A stretch of DNA of 64,000 bases from Cytophagales bacterium (GCA_030446715.1 JAUJMU010000005.1:391709-455708), one strand, 5' to 3'. Shown: positions 45,888 to 55,591, counted from the first letter of the stretch. The notes: generated by a model not told the origin, from the sequence alone. Translations and numbers: made by a program.

Positions 45888-46169
45888 TCAATAAAGTGCT
45901 TTCTGCACCATGCTTTCCCGCATCAGGGCATTCTGGTAGCAGGCATCTGTCCGCCGCCGGAGGAGAGATTTATGCGTAGCGTTGAGGATAATCTGATCCG
46001 CTTCCAGCTCCATGTCGAGCGACTTTTTCAGGTTGTCCAGGGCAGCGCCCTGAACTTCGATCCGCTCCCCGGTGGAGAGGCCCATCCCTTCTTTTCGGAT
46101 ACTGGTTTCGTAGGCTGGCACTGGGAAGATGCTGCCTATTCCGCCGAAGAGTGAGCCGAACAGGCTCAA
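45888..46169 (-). CDS. TrbJ-like C-terminal domain protein
   Basis: Residues ~30-93 (GLSTGERIEVQGAALDNLKK; SLDMELEADQIILNATHKSL) repeat the helical pattern of the LTTGERIKAQKMANDYML segment in the neighbouring secreted protein. The start is uncertain: a TTG at 46169 gives MSLFGSLFGGIGSIF, a Gly-rich hydrophobic head. It may be the separated C-terminus of the gene at 46395-47054, cut by frame changes in 46166-46394. Conjugation-related by context. Confidence 0.45.
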   Translation of the reverse strand: MSLFGSLFGGIGSIFPVPAYETSIRKEGMGLSTGERIEVQGAALDNLKKSLDMELEADQIILNATHKSLLRRRTDACYQNALMRESMVQKALY

Positions 46170-46394
46170 AAGTCAAATCCGCTAACCTTTTCACCCACAA
46201 GCCGGTCAATCTCTTCCTCCTTGTCAGTAGCTGAATTGCCAAACAGGGAACCGATGGCGTTCCCGATGCCGGATAACGATTCCCGGATCTCTTTGGCCCA
46301 GCCCCCAGTAGTTGCTCCAGCCCGCCGGTGATCAGCCCCGGTCCTGCGCCTCCCAGTCCGTCCGGGAGGTCCGGAAAGATGTCACCGGTGCCGG
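46166..46394 (-). pseudogene. Small Gly-rich conjugation protein, frameshifted
   Basis: Minus-strand fragments read TGTGDIFPDLPDGLGGAGPG, LITGGLEQLLG and then, one frame off, WAKEIRESLSGIGNAIGSLF, ATDKEEEIDRLVGEKVSGFD to a stop at 46166. A Gly-rich segment followed by an acidic helix; no family recognised. It directly continues from the gene at 46395-47054 and may be the remainder of that protein. Confidence 0.4.
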
Positions 46395-47054
46395 TCAGTT
46401 CCCAGCGGCCTTCTTGTTTACCTGCTCATTGAGGTCGGCGGCTTGTTCCAGCAAATCCCCGGAGAGGGACTTCAGGGCAAGTGCGGTATGCAGGGAACGT
46501 CTGGTTACGTCCACTTCCAGTGCGTACTGCCGGAAAGCCTGCTCCCGGAGCAACTGCCCGTTTTCCGCGTAGCTACCCGGAAGGTTACCGGTAAGTTCGG
46601 AGTAGACCGAAGTACCCCCGTGGAAATAGTCGTAGAGATGGCTGCTGCTTTCTGTTCCCGGTAAACTCTCCCTGAGCACCTGGTATTCTTCCAGAATGGG
46701 TAGATCCCGGGCATAGAGTTTTCCCGTTACGGACAGTACTTTGTCGGCAACCGAAAGAATTTCATTAAGCTTCAGGTGCCCAACCTCCCGGACCAGGCGC
46801 AATTCCTTTTTCCAGATCATCTTCAATTGCCAGCACATCCGTATGACGGCCCGGATGTTTTTGGCTTTCTTGAGGACTTCCAGCAAATGCAGGAGCTTCT
46901 GCTGTTGTACCTCCCGGTCTGCTCCATGAGCACCCGATCGGTGATGTATTCCATGATAAGCCGGGGAATATCCGTGACCGGAAAACCCCGTACCAAACGA
47001 CCGGAAGGAAAGGAGCAGCAGGCAGATATAAGGCAGAATCTTTTTCATAAACAT
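46395..47054 (-). pseudogene. Secreted helical TrbJ-like conjugation protein
   Basis: ATG at 47054 or 47048 (MKKILPYICLLLLSFRSFGT) gives a signal peptide. The next ~25 codons make more sense in the adjacent frame (FPVTDIPRLIMEYITDRVLM), after which the first frame is protein-like again (QQQKLLHLLEVLKKAKNIRA; KLNEILSVADKVLSVTGKLY; DVTRRSLHTALALKSLSGDL). Two compensating indels would explain this. The long helices and a C-terminal region rich in QAADLNEQVN fit VirB5/TrbJ relatives. It is paralogous in layout to 44950-45848. It follows traM and precedes the Gly-rich fragment. Confidence 0.5.
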
Positions 47055-47081
47055 TCTGATAAGTGGAAAAGAGATAAGGGT

Positions 47082-47771
47082 TTATTTGGGCGGCTGTAGC
47101 TCCAGAAAGACTCTGTAGCCGTCGGAGAGATAGACAAAGGCCTCCCGTTTTCCGGCCAGCTTCCCGCAGGGTCCCGCGGGCGATGTTTCCCGAAACTCTT
47201 GCCAGTGCACTATGGGGAATGGCACTACTCAGGGCACTGGCCGCATCGGCTAGGGCACCCGAGGCATTCCGGCGCACTTCGGTTTCGATACTGCCTTGGT
47301 CCCCGTAAGAAATGCCCGCCATCATATCGGAATCATAGCAGTTAAAGGGAAGCGCAATGCTGCTCCCGTCCAGTCTGGCCCGAAGCCGGTGAACGTGATC
47401 CGTCCGTTGGACAGCTGGGCAAGGCCGGTGATGAGGGTGTTTACGGGTAGATGCAGTCCCTCCAGTATCACGCTTTCCAGAGTGCGGAAGGTAACTTTAG
47501 CGCCGTTCTGCACCTTATAATCTCCGTGCACTACCGCCGGGACTATTGTTTTACCTGCCGGGTTGTCCGTGTGGCCAAAGCCGGCCTCCCCCGAGAAATG
47601 CCCGGCGGCAGAACAGCTTTCCTTCCCCAATCTTTGCCCCCTGCCTGAGCATTACTGGCCGCCGGGAGGCCTATAGCCCGGCCGGTATTGAAAGGGTCTG
47701 TATCTCTTTTTTCATCAGCATAGGGCTTAACTTCCCCGGTCCGGTGCCGAAGGCCGGAAGCGGCAGCCGGC
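47082..47771 (-). pseudogene. traM: traM, C-terminal part (downstream of IS982)
   Basis: Fragments in different frames form the TraM C-terminus: NTGRAIGLPAASNAQ, then TIVPAVVHGDYKVQNGAKVT, FRTLESVILEGLHLPVNTLI, SSIALPFNCYDSDMMAGISY, and at the end REAFVYLSDGYRVFLELQPP with a stop at 47082. Conjugative-transposon TraM carries these elements in this order, with the NGAKVTFRTLESVILEG barrel and the final VFLEL strand. TraM is a VirB10-like scaffold linking inner and outer membrane. It is separated from its N-terminus by the IS982-type insertion and has at least two further frame breaks. Confidence 0.75.
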
Positions 47772-48821
47772 TTAACATAACGTGAACTATGGATTAAAAA
47801 AGGGAATAGTTAAGCGGCCCTGTTATGGTTGGCTTGGTGATTAGGGATGAAAATAGCGGGTTTATGCTCAAGGAACTGGTAAGCAATTAAAGCACCGGCA
47901 ATATGAGCAAAGGCGTTCTCTGGTTTACGGTGGCGGGTGTGTTCCAGATCACATACGGATACAAGCAAGTCATTGACCGATTCGATCAAAGCTCTCTTTT
48001 TGAGATAGTGCTGATGGTCAATCAGGCTAAGGCAGTCTTGCTTGATGTTTCGCTTTGGTTTAACTACCAGGTGGAGTTTGTGCTGATAGAACCACTCGAA
48101 AAGGGAGCTGTAGTAGCCTTTGTCAGCCAGACAAATACCGCTCAATCCTGAGAGCAGCTTTTGTAAGAGGGCCTTATTGTTATCGGCCACATTGCCCGCA
48201 GTGATGGTCCAGTTAACAATTTCTCCTCGGTCATTGATGACTAAGTGTACTTTGAAGCCATAAAACCAGCCTGTAGAAGTCTTACCTTTGCGGGCAGAGC
48301 CCCAAAAAACCCGGTGCGAATGCTCCCTTTTAAGATGGCACACTTCCAATCGTTTGGAGTCAATGATATACAAACCGGTCCTTGAGGCTTTTCAAGCAAC
48401 AATGCAAAGACCACAGCCACATGAGCTTGTAAGACCGGCTCACCAGCACTAGGAACCGCTCGTAGCTGGGGGCTTTGGGAAAATAACTCAAGTAGCTCTT
48501 TTGGATCACTTCCCGGTAGTAGTATTCAAAGCACTTATAGCCCGATAGATGGTAAGCCGCTAGAATCGTACACACCTCCGATTCACTCAACTCCGGTACC
48601 CGAGTGGGTTGGCGGGGCTGGCCCACCTGCCGCGACTGCTGATACGCTTTGAAGCTTTTGAGCAGATCATCTACATCAATGAATAGCTCGATGAGTTTAA
48701 TTTCACTAAATTGGATATGCATAAAGGGACAGGGTGAGGGTTTTGTGTTTTGGTCGATACAAAACTACTTCATCTGAAGCCCTTTATGTCTTTTTTAATC
48801 CATAGTTCACGTTAACATAAC
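47772..48821. mobile_element. IS982-type insertion sequence inside traM
   Basis: Element 47781-48812. Perfect inverted ends begin CGTGAACTATGGATTAAAAA (left) and its reverse complement at the right. TTAACATAA flanks both sides (47772-47780 and 48813-48821), a perfect 9-bp target duplication. Joining the flanks restores the traM frame (NHPNGSYV into KPAAASGL). The transposase is frameshifted. Confidence 0.9.
47810..48722 (-). pseudogene. IS982-family transposase, frameshifted
   Basis: First frame 48722-48360 (MHIQFSEIKLIELFIDVDDL; LSESEVCTILAAYHLSGYKC; LKSLKDRFVYH) is the N-terminal domain. Second frame 48373-47810 holds the DDE core: YIIDSKRLEVCHLKREHSHR (first Asp), GNVADN, ICLADKGYYSSLF (second Asp), and KKRALIESVNDLL (Glu). 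The frames differ by +1 around 48365. IS982 transposases are usually one ~290-residue protein, so this copy is likely inactive unless the shift is translationally programmed. Confidence 0.8.
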
Positions 48822-49382
48822 TACCATTCGGGTGATTGCCCCTTTCGGAAAAGCCGAGCCACGGCCGGACAAATCTGTCTGGATGGCGCTACCAGACGAC
48901 AGGTGGCTTCTGCGCAAAGAACCGGCCTGCCGCAGAGAATCAGCAAACAGGCTATGAAGCATGCCCGATGAAACACTGTCAGAGCCTGCCATTTCATCCT
49001 GCGCCCTGCGGCTCTCCTTTTTGCGTACGTCGTACAGGTTTTCCCAGTCCATGACGATATAGTCCAGGGCTTTATTCTCCTCCAGCCGGGTAAGCGAGTC
49101 CCGGTGCCGGTTCTTCTCCTCCAGCTCATACAGGCGGGTAATGGTCGTTTCCCTGCCCCTGGTGGTGTCGAGTCTTTCCGCCCGGCCAGGCGGGGCAATA
49201 CCCTGTATATCCCTCCGGTAGAGGAGGTTGAACTGCCGGACAAAGTATCCGGCTACTACCAGAAGCAGGATGGCTCCAAGCCCCCAGGCCAGTCGCCTGC
49301 GTTTCTTCCCATCCCGGGCAGTGGCTCTGGTTTTCTGCACCAGATCTTCCATAACCGTTTTTTTACTTGCTGTCTCTGACAT
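48822..49382 (-). pseudogene. traM: traM, N-terminal part (upstream of IS982)
   Basis: MSETASKKTVMEDLVQKTRA with a basic cytoplasmic head, one membrane helix (LAWGLGAILLLVVAGYFV), then a charged periplasmic linker (EEKNRHRDSLTRLEENKALD; DWENLYDVRKKESRRAQDEM), the usual start of conjugative-transposon TraM. The coding sequence runs into the IS982-type element at 48821. A truncated product would lack the conserved barrel. Its start overlaps the traN stop by 20 bases, so traN lies upstream of traM here, unlike the J-K-L-M-N order of CTnDOT. Confidence 0.75.
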
Positions 49383-50274
49383 GGCTGGTCGGTTTAGAAG
49401 AGTAGTGCGGGAGGTATAATGCTCTGGCGATCCGGGTAGCCGGCAAGAGGCCCTTCAGGATCCGGTTGCCGTTTTCCTCCCGGATGATGATTTCAAGGTG
49501 CCCTTTCCGGGTGGAGGCAAAAGAGGGCAGCACGTACGCCATTTGTTCCAACTGCTGAGGCCGGATTATGCTGACTGCCTCCGAATGCAGCGGATGCACC
49601 TCCCGGTGCTCCGGGTGAATTCGCCGGCGGGACTTTTTCGGGCGGGCTTCCCGGTAGGCAAAGCTCACGTACTGCAGCCGGTAGGGGATAGAGCTGCGGT
49701 TATGCACGTTCAGGAGCAGATACACCGCTCCGCTGTCCACTGCCACTGCGGTTACCCCGAACCTGATCCGGCTCCAGGACCGGGAAAAAACCTTTCCGCT
49801 CTTCTGTTTTCTGAGCAGGTCTGTCTGGTGGGCGAAGTAAGCCCGGGTAGCCTGAGGCACTTCCTCCGTTTCTGCAGCCGGGTTGCCGGAAGCGGAATCG
49901 GCAGCAGCAGTGCGGTAATCCCGCAGCAGTTGCCGGGGAAACTGACGGTAAGCGACGTACTGTAAATAAATGGTGCCGTCAGTGGTCTGGACCAGAAGCG
50001 TTGAAAGCGGCGTATTGGCTTTGAGGGGTTTCACGTAAAGCATATTGCCGCTCTCAATCTTTGCCGCGTAGCTTTTTGAACCAAGGTCCCAGACGGAAAC
50101 CGGCCGGGGAAAGATCAGGTAGGCCGTCATCTGGGTGGACACGTAAAGGGTATCACAGCAGCCGGTGGTTTTGCCGGCGGAAGCCGGGGCTGGCTGCTCC
50201 TGGCCCCGGGTTGCAACGCTGCCGAGCAGGAGCCCGGTGACAGCGGAAGCGGCTTTCAATAATTGCATGTTCAT
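49363..50274 (-). CDS. traN: TraN-like conjugative transposon protein
   Basis: 303 residues with a signal-like start (LLKAASAVTGLLLGSVATRG). The domain opens with YVSTQMTAYLIFPRPVSVWD and LGSKSYAAKIESGNMLYVKP, as in TraN of Bacteroidota conjugative elements, which resembles VirB9 and forms part of the outer-membrane core. Later strands (RFGVTAVAVDSGAVYLLLNV; YRLQYVSFAYREARPKKSRR) fit the C-terminal VirB9 domain. Frame intact. Lies between traK and traM in the minus-strand operon. Confidence 0.8.
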   Translation of the reverse strand: MNMQLLKAASAVTGLLLGSVATRGQEQPAPASAGKTTGCCDTLYVSTQMTAYLIFPRPVSVWDLGSKSYAAKIESGNMLYVKPLKANTPLSTLLVQTTDGTIYLQYVAYRQFPRQLLRDYRTAAADSASGNPAAETEEVPQATRAYFAHQTDLLRKQKSGKVFSRSWSRIRFGVTAVAVDSGAVYLLLNVHNRSSIPYRLQYVSFAYREARPKKSRRRIHPEHREVHPLHSEAVSIIRPQQLEQMAYVLPSFASTRKGHLEIIIREENGNRILKGLLPATRIARALYLPHYSSKPTSHVRDSK

Positions 50275-50310
50275 GTACAGCGGGTATTGTATTGAATTAA
50301 AATGGGAAGG

Positions 50311-50952
50311 CTACTGTGACGCGGGACGGTAGGCCTTGTAATCAAATGCGGTAATAAGCAGGCCGAAAGGATTAGCGTCCGAACGGTGCGTCCGGACCAT
50401 CTCAAAGTCCGCCGCAACCGGAATAATCTGCTGTTCCTTGTCGTAGAGGTAGCGCTGCCGGCAGTATATAGCCCCTTTGTAGGGTTCTGCACTCATGTCG
50501 ATGACCACCGAGTCAATCTGGACTTCGGTGCTGCTGTTGAAACGGGTGTAGTGCTCCAGGATGCCGCCTTTCTTCATGCGGTTATACAAACGGGCACCTA
50601 CCTTCTTATCGATCAGTTTCAGGGCCGAGTTGATCCGCTCTGAGTACGTACCTGCATCGTGGGCATGCATGAGCGTCATGAACGTACGGGCGTGGTTTTT
50701 TGCCTCGTAGACAGTCGGGCGGTAGTTGCCGTGCAGCGCCGCGGCCACCGTACCCTGATCGTGCACGACGTACACCCTTTCCTCGCCGGCCCCGCGGGCG
50801 GCAAAGTAACACCAGGCCCACACGAAATTGGAGAATACCAGCAGGACTGCTGACGCAGTGGCAATCCGGCTGGTAGTCCGGAAAGCTTTGTCGAAGTTCG
50901 GGGCGGTGAGGCCCGGTGTCCCGCTGGCAGAGGCAGAAGCTGAATGGTTCAT
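50311..50952 (-). CDS. traK: TraK-like conjugative transposon protein (VirB8-like)
   Basis: 213 residues: a short cytoplasmic tail, one membrane helix (ATASAVLLVFSNFVWAWCYF), then a periplasmic domain with VYEAKNHARTFMTLMHAHDA and GAIYCRQRYLYDKEQQIIPV. This is TraK of Bacteroidota elements, equivalent to VirB8, an inner-membrane assembly factor for the transfer channel. It lies 26 bases after traJ in the operon. Frame intact. Confidence 0.82.
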   Translation of the reverse strand: MNHSASASASGTPGLTAPNFDKAFRTTSRIATASAVLLVFSNFVWAWCYFAARGAGEERVYVVHDQGTVAAALHGNYRPTVYEAKNHARTFMTLMHAHDAGTYSERINSALKLIDKKVGARLYNRMKKGGILEHYTRFNSSTEVQIDSVVIDMSAEPYKGAIYCRQRYLYDKEQQIIPVAADFEMVRTHRSDANPFGLLITAFDYKAYRPASQ

Positions 50953-50978
50953 AATGGAATGTGAGATGCGAAAGGAGG

Positions 50979-52145
50979 TTATACAATCTGGTATTCATCA
51001 AAACGGGGTGCCCCGACCGGCACTGTCCGGGGCTGCGGGGCGGGTGGCAATTGCCGGACGGGAATGGCAGCCGCACTGCTTCCCGACAGGGGCGGCAATG
51101 GCCCTCCTCCGGGCGGCACAATAACCGGTGAGCTCCCCCCGGGCAGGTGATTGCCGCCCGAACCGATGGCCAGCGGAGAAGGTGGGCCCGGTGGCAGCAA
51201 GCCGCCACCGCCTCCTCCGTTACCCCCGCCACTGAAGCCGGTGTAAGCGGGGACACCGGCAGCGGAACCCGCACCACTGCCTGCTTTGCCGGTGCTGATT
51301 TTCCCGGCGGCAAGCAGGCCCGTGGATACAATGCCGGCCAGTTTGCCGAAGAAGCCACCCGTAGCGGCGTAGCCCACAAAGTAGCTCGTCAGGCTGGGCA
51401 CCATAAAATACATCAGCATGCACACTACGTTGATCACCAGCGCATCCATCAGGGAAAGGGGGCTGCCACCCACCGTATCAAAGACGGCGGCGTTATAATT
51501 GTGAATGATGGAATCAAGCAGCCGGAGCGTCACCGACCACATGTGGATCATGAACCAGCCCCGGAACCAGTGCCCGGCGATCTTTTCCATTCCCGGAAAT
51601 ACGGACAGGGTCAGCGACAGGGGACCCGCCACCGTCAGGAAGGCCAGGAGCATTGCCCGCAGCTTTTCGTATACCAGCCGCATGCCCATCGTAAATCCCC
51701 GTTCCACGGCGTCCATCAGCCAGTAGATAATGCCGGTCTGAAAGCCGGTTGCCCCCTGAACGTAGTTCATGATCCTGTCCGCGGGTGAAGCATCCGGATC
51801 AGGCGCAGGCTGCCCGGGCGTGATGGTGGACTGGGCAAACTCATTGAGACTCTCCATGATGCCGGTCGGCTCGGGAATGAGCCGGGCAAAACCTTCCACC
51901 GCTCCCGTCACGATGTCTAGGAGTTCGAGGTAGTTGAAGAGAACGAACCAGACGGCCACGCCGCGCAGCAGAAAGCCCGTATCCATCACCATTTCCCCGC
52001 CCGTGAATACCGCCCTGACCATTGCCACGGCTAGCCCGGCCAGCATAAAAGCCGGCACCAGAAAAAGGCAGTTGTGCAGCACGGCGTTGGTGAGCAGCTG
52101 CACCATCTGCAGAAATGAATCAGTAACGTAGCCCCAGTTGTTCAT
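50979..52145 (-). CDS. traJ: TraJ-like inner-membrane channel protein (VirB6-like)
   Basis: 388 residues with at least five membrane helices (NCLFLVPAFMLAGLAVAMV; LLRGVAVWFVLFNYLELLDI; LLAFLTVAGPLSLTLSVF; LVINVVCMLMYFMVPSLTSY; FFGKLAGIVSTGLLAAGKI) and a long Gly/Pro-rich C-terminus (~residues 300-388). Matches TraJ, the polytopic VirB6-like component. The Gly/Pro-rich tail is unusually long. Frame intact; the gene begins 94 bases after the traG stop. Confidence 0.82.
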   Translation of the reverse strand: MNNWGYVTDSFLQMVQLLTNAVLHNCLFLVPAFMLAGLAVAMVRAVFTGGEMVMDTGFLLRGVAVWFVLFNYLELLDIVTGAVEGFARLIPEPTGIMESLNEFAQSTITPGQPAPDPDASPADRIMNYVQGATGFQTGIIYWLMDAVERGFTMGMRLVYEKLRAMLLAFLTVAGPLSLTLSVFPGMEKIAGHWFRGWFMIHMWSVTLRLLDSIIHNYNAAVFDTVGGSPLSLMDALVINVVCMLMYFMVPSLTSYFVGYAATGGFFGKLAGIVSTGLLAAGKISTGKAGSGAGSAAGVPAYTGFSGGGNGGGGGGLLPPGPPSPLAIGSGGNHLPGGSSPVIVPPGGGPLPPLSGSSAAAIPVRQLPPAPQPRTVPVGAPRFDEYQIV

Positions 52146-52238
52146 GTGTAGCGGTCAGCTTGTGGCTGGTTGGCAGTTGGTTTGGTTAAGCAGGAAAGGA
52201 TCAGCAGCAGTAAGTTTCATCCACGCTGCCTGAGGCCT

Positions 52239-54694
52239 TCAGACAGGTGATCCTTCCGTCTGCTGACTTTGCTGCTGAGCGGATTTTCTGGCTTTTTTTG
52301 TCTCGACGTACTGGTTCACGGCAGCGTAGATGTTGCCGTACTTTTTCTGGAGTGACCGCAGGTAATCGCGTTCTTCGGGCTTGGATGTGAGTACCGCATC
52401 CATCACCGGCGAAACCTCCATCAGGTATACTTTGGCGTAGTCGCCCTGCTTGATGAACAGCTCCCGGTAACCATCCGCGTCCCGCACCCGGATGGAGCGG
52501 ATGAGCTGTACTTCGTGATCGGTGAAACCCAGATGCCCGGCCAGCTTCGCAATTTCCGTCACGTCCGTGTGGTTGAGGATGATCTGCGTAGCCGCGTTGG
52601 CAAGGATGGCCGGGCCGATTCTCGAATCGACTACTTCCCGGATGCCCTGCGTGATGATGCACATGGCCCCGTTGTTCTTGCGCACCGTCCGGTACATGCC
52701 TTCCACAAATTCGCCCATCGAGTCCGAGAGCATGCTCCAGGCTTCATCCATGTAGAAGTACTTCCGCCGGGTGGGGTGCCTGCGGATCACGTCAAGGGCC
52801 AGTTCCGAAATCAGCAGGGAGATGACCGGGTAGAGCATCGGGTTCTTCTTGATCCTGGCCATGTCAAAGCAGATCAGCTTTTCGGCGCTCACCTCCTCGT
52901 GGTGCTCCGAGTTCAGCACGTCCCGGTACTTGCCCACCGCGTAGGGTTCAAGCACGATGGTAAACTCATTGAAATCAAAATTCCGCGACAGCCGTTCGTA
53001 CTCCTTGCTTTCCTGCTGCTCGAACAGCGACAGCCATTCGTAAAAGCCCGTAAGGGAGGGAGGCGGCATTTGCCCTTTCCCTTCCTGAACCAGTTTGTTA
53101 TAGTGGGAGAAGTAGTGGGGCAGGAGCTTGGTGAACACGGCCCGTTCCACCGGGGAGATCTCCCCCCTGGCACCCTTCCAGATAATCGAGAGCAGGGAAG
53201 TCAGGAAGTTGATTTTGTCCCCGTCCAGTACGTACAAACCCTCCTCATTTCTGTCGACCAGGAAGGGGTTCAGGTGCAAAGGCCGGTCCGGGTCGTACTC
53301 AAAGTAGCGGCCACCCAGCGCCGTCACCAGACTCAGGTACGTACCGCCCACGTCGATGATGATCTGGGTGTGCCCCATCTCGTAGCGCTGGAGCACGAAG
53401 TTGCCGATGGTGAAGCTCTTTCCCGAGCCGGAAGGTCCGATGGTGACCGAGTTCTGGTTGTTGAGATCCGTATTGAAAAGCTTAACCCGCAGCGGATTTC
53501 GGAACCGGTCGCAGAGCAGTTCATCCCCGCCGGTTACCTGGAGGTAGTTGGTGACGTAGTTCTGGTACACGGACGCGTTGTCACCCGTCATGAGCAGCGT
53601 GCGGTAATTATGGTAACTGTTGCCGGGGGCATTAGCCACAAAAAGATTGGCCGTATCCAGCGTTTCGACGGTGCATATGGTCGCGTTCATCTGCGAGAAG
53701 GCCCGGCGCACCTGATCGGCGTATCCCTGCTGCCCGTCTTCCTGCTCCTCCCAGACGATTACTGATACATTCACCCTGAGCGTATTCTTGTTCCAGGTTC
53801 TCACTTCGTGGGTGAACTCGGTGATCTCTTCGGCCTTCTTGTGGTTGTCCTGGGTAGAAAGAAAGTCCAGCATCCGGTTGCGCTTGTTTTCGGCATCCAG
53901 GTCCCTGAGCGTCTTTTCAGTATCGGGCACCGTGCAGGAAACCGAAAGCACGTGCGGGATCTGCAGGTAGTGCGTGAGCGGGTAGATGAACGGCGAGGCC
54001 ACTCCCGTCTCGTTCAGCACGGCCGGCTCAATGATTCCGCCCTGGTTGAGCATGGACAGCACGTGCAGCTTCTTTTCCCCGAGCACGGCGTAGTTGCCCC
54101 CAGCGTGAAAGGGACGGTGAAACGAATCGGGCGGCTGAAATCAAGGTTGAAGTACATCCGGTAGAGGTCAGACAGACCATTTTCGTCCAGCGGAGTAGTC
54201 CCGATGCCGGCCGCGGCCAGCATGGACGTGAACTCCCGGCCCAGGCGGCGAAGCTTCAGCATTCTTTCCTCAATGCCGGTGAAGGGGTTGCTCACCAGAA
54301 AGGCCTTTCCCCACGCAAAAAGCGTATTGACGGGGTTGGGTGCCGGCTGTTTTTCGTTGCCAACCGAAATAAACAGGAAGCTCCGGTGACGCAGCACCAG
54401 CCGGTTGTAGAAGTGGTTGATCATGCTGCGCTCAATGAAGGACTTATCGGTGTAGCCCACCCGGAAGGGATCAAAGTAGTAGCAGTCAAGCTTCTGCACG
54501 GTGGCTCCTACGGGCAGGATTTTGGTGGCACCGGTCAGCACTTCGTTCAGGTGCCCGTATGCTCCGGCCGGGGCCTTTTCCATTTCCAGCGGCTGCACCT
54601 GGTAGCCGACCGCTACCCGGCCGTCTTTGAACAGCAACTGCCCGTTTTCGATGGCGAAAACGGGCAAGAGATCGTTGATGGTTCTTTTTCTCAT
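52239..54694 (-). pseudogene. traG: TraG conjugation ATPase (VirB4-like), one frameshift
   Basis: Frame 1 (54694 to ~54110): MRKRTINDLLPVFAIENGQL through FSRPIRFTVPF. Frame 2 (to 52239): HAGGNYAVLGEKKLHVLSML, then Walker A GPSGSGKSFTIGNF, Walker B-like YFYMDEAWSML, and the Q/R motif region IITQGIREVVDS. Joined length ~815 residues, the size of TraG, which powers pilus assembly and transfer. The shift near 54105-54115 lies beside TTT and GGGGG runs; one added base restores the frame. Without TraG the transfer system would not work. Part of the traE-F-G-J-K-N-M operon. Confidence 0.85.
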
Positions 54695-54756
54695 GAAAAG
54701 TCAGATATAGGGGAGGGAAGATGGTCCGTACCGGAAAGCGGATACGGACCACTCCG

Positions 54757-55083
54757 TCAGGAGGAAGATTTGCGGACCTTTTGCCGGTTCGGGATTGTGG
54801 GTGAGGCCACCGGTTCGTAGCACTTGCCGCGTTGCAGGAGCCGGTAGCTGAAGTTGGACGACAAGTAGGTGGGATGCTTTCTGGAGGCAGCGTAGCGCAG
54901 AAGCAGGTAGCTGCCCGTGACAAGGACCACCGTAAGGTGATTGAACCAGCGGGCACCGTCCAGCAGTTTGGCTACCGTACTCAGCAGAATCATACCGACC
55001 ATCATGCCTACCAATAGGCCCACGTGCGTCATGGGGAGTCCGAGTACCGTTGACTCTTTCTCCATGTAACGTCGGGTGATCAT
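54757..55083 (-). CDS. traF: TraF-like conjugative transposon protein (VirB3-like)
   Basis: 108 residues from the ATG at 55083 (MITRRYMEKESTVLGLPMTH); the frame is open further upstream, but this start leaves 22 bases after traE and matches family length. Two membrane helices follow (VGLLVGMMVGMILLSTVAKL; LTVVLVTGSYLLLRY), with a conserved basic C-terminus (QRGKCYEP). TraF in Bacteroidota elements corresponds to VirB3. Frame intact. Confidence 0.8.
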   Translation of the reverse strand: MITRRYMEKESTVLGLPMTHVGLLVGMMVGMILLSTVAKLLDGARWFNHLTVVLVTGSYLLLRYAASRKHPTYLSSNFSYRLLQRGKCYEPVASPTIPNRQKVRKSSS

Positions 55084-55105
55084 AGCGAGTAGCGTTGAAG
55101 TCTCC

Positions 55106-55591
55106 TTATCCGCCGAACGTATCCGCGCCGGCACCACCGAGGGAGCTGGCAATGTCATCCACGAAGTAGTTGAAGCCGAACCAGAACAGGGCGATGATCA
55201 GCGTGAAGAGCACGTTGCGCATGGCGGTGGGACTACCCCCGGCGAAAGCAATCACCGTCCGCACGGCCGACCAGATGATGGCCCCGATAAAGATGACGTT
55301 GGCGATGAGCTTGATCTGGTCCACCAGGTTCTGCAGCCCCCCGGCCACCTGCTGGGCGTGGGCGAGGGACGATACGCCCAGCAGCAGTAGCAGCAAACCT
55401 GCTTTGCGGATGCTTTTACTGCATCCGGCCAGCGCGGACAGGCGGCGTCTGAAGAAGGAACGGAGTTCGCGGGTCACTCCTGCCGGGAGGGCCGGTTTGC
55501 CATTGTCAGCACGGAGACTTTTGGGATAGGGGGCGGAAAGCCGGAAAGGGAATGACGACAGGCGGAGCGCCGGCAGTTTTACACTTTTCAT
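55106..55591 (-). CDS. traE: TraE-like pilin protein (VirB2-like)
   Basis: 161 residues. Long basic N-terminus, then a hydrophobic signal (AGLLLLLLGVSSLAHAQQ), and two membrane helices (LIANVIFIGAIIWSAVRTVI; NVLFTLIIALFWFGFNYFV) around AFAGGSP, ending DDIASSLGG. This is the TraE/VirB2 pilin layout. The extended head (residues ~1-60) suggests that the true start is further in, but no other strong ATG is obvious. It is the first gene of the tra operon seen here. Frame intact. Confidence 0.8.
   Translation of the reverse strand: MKSVKLPALRLSSFPFRLSAPYPKSLRADNGKPALPAGVTRELRSFFRRRLSALAGCSKSIRKAGLLLLLLGVSSLAHAQQVAGGLQNLVDQIKLIANVIFIGAIIWSAVRTVIAFAGGSPTAMRNVLFTLIIALFWFGFNYFVDDIASSLGGAGADTFGG

Noticed and set aside
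52515-53765. 416-codon open frame on the plus strand opposite traG
   Set aside because: It is exactly antisense to the conserved ATPase core of traG. Composition is that of a complement frame (His/Val/Gln-rich), with no family signature.
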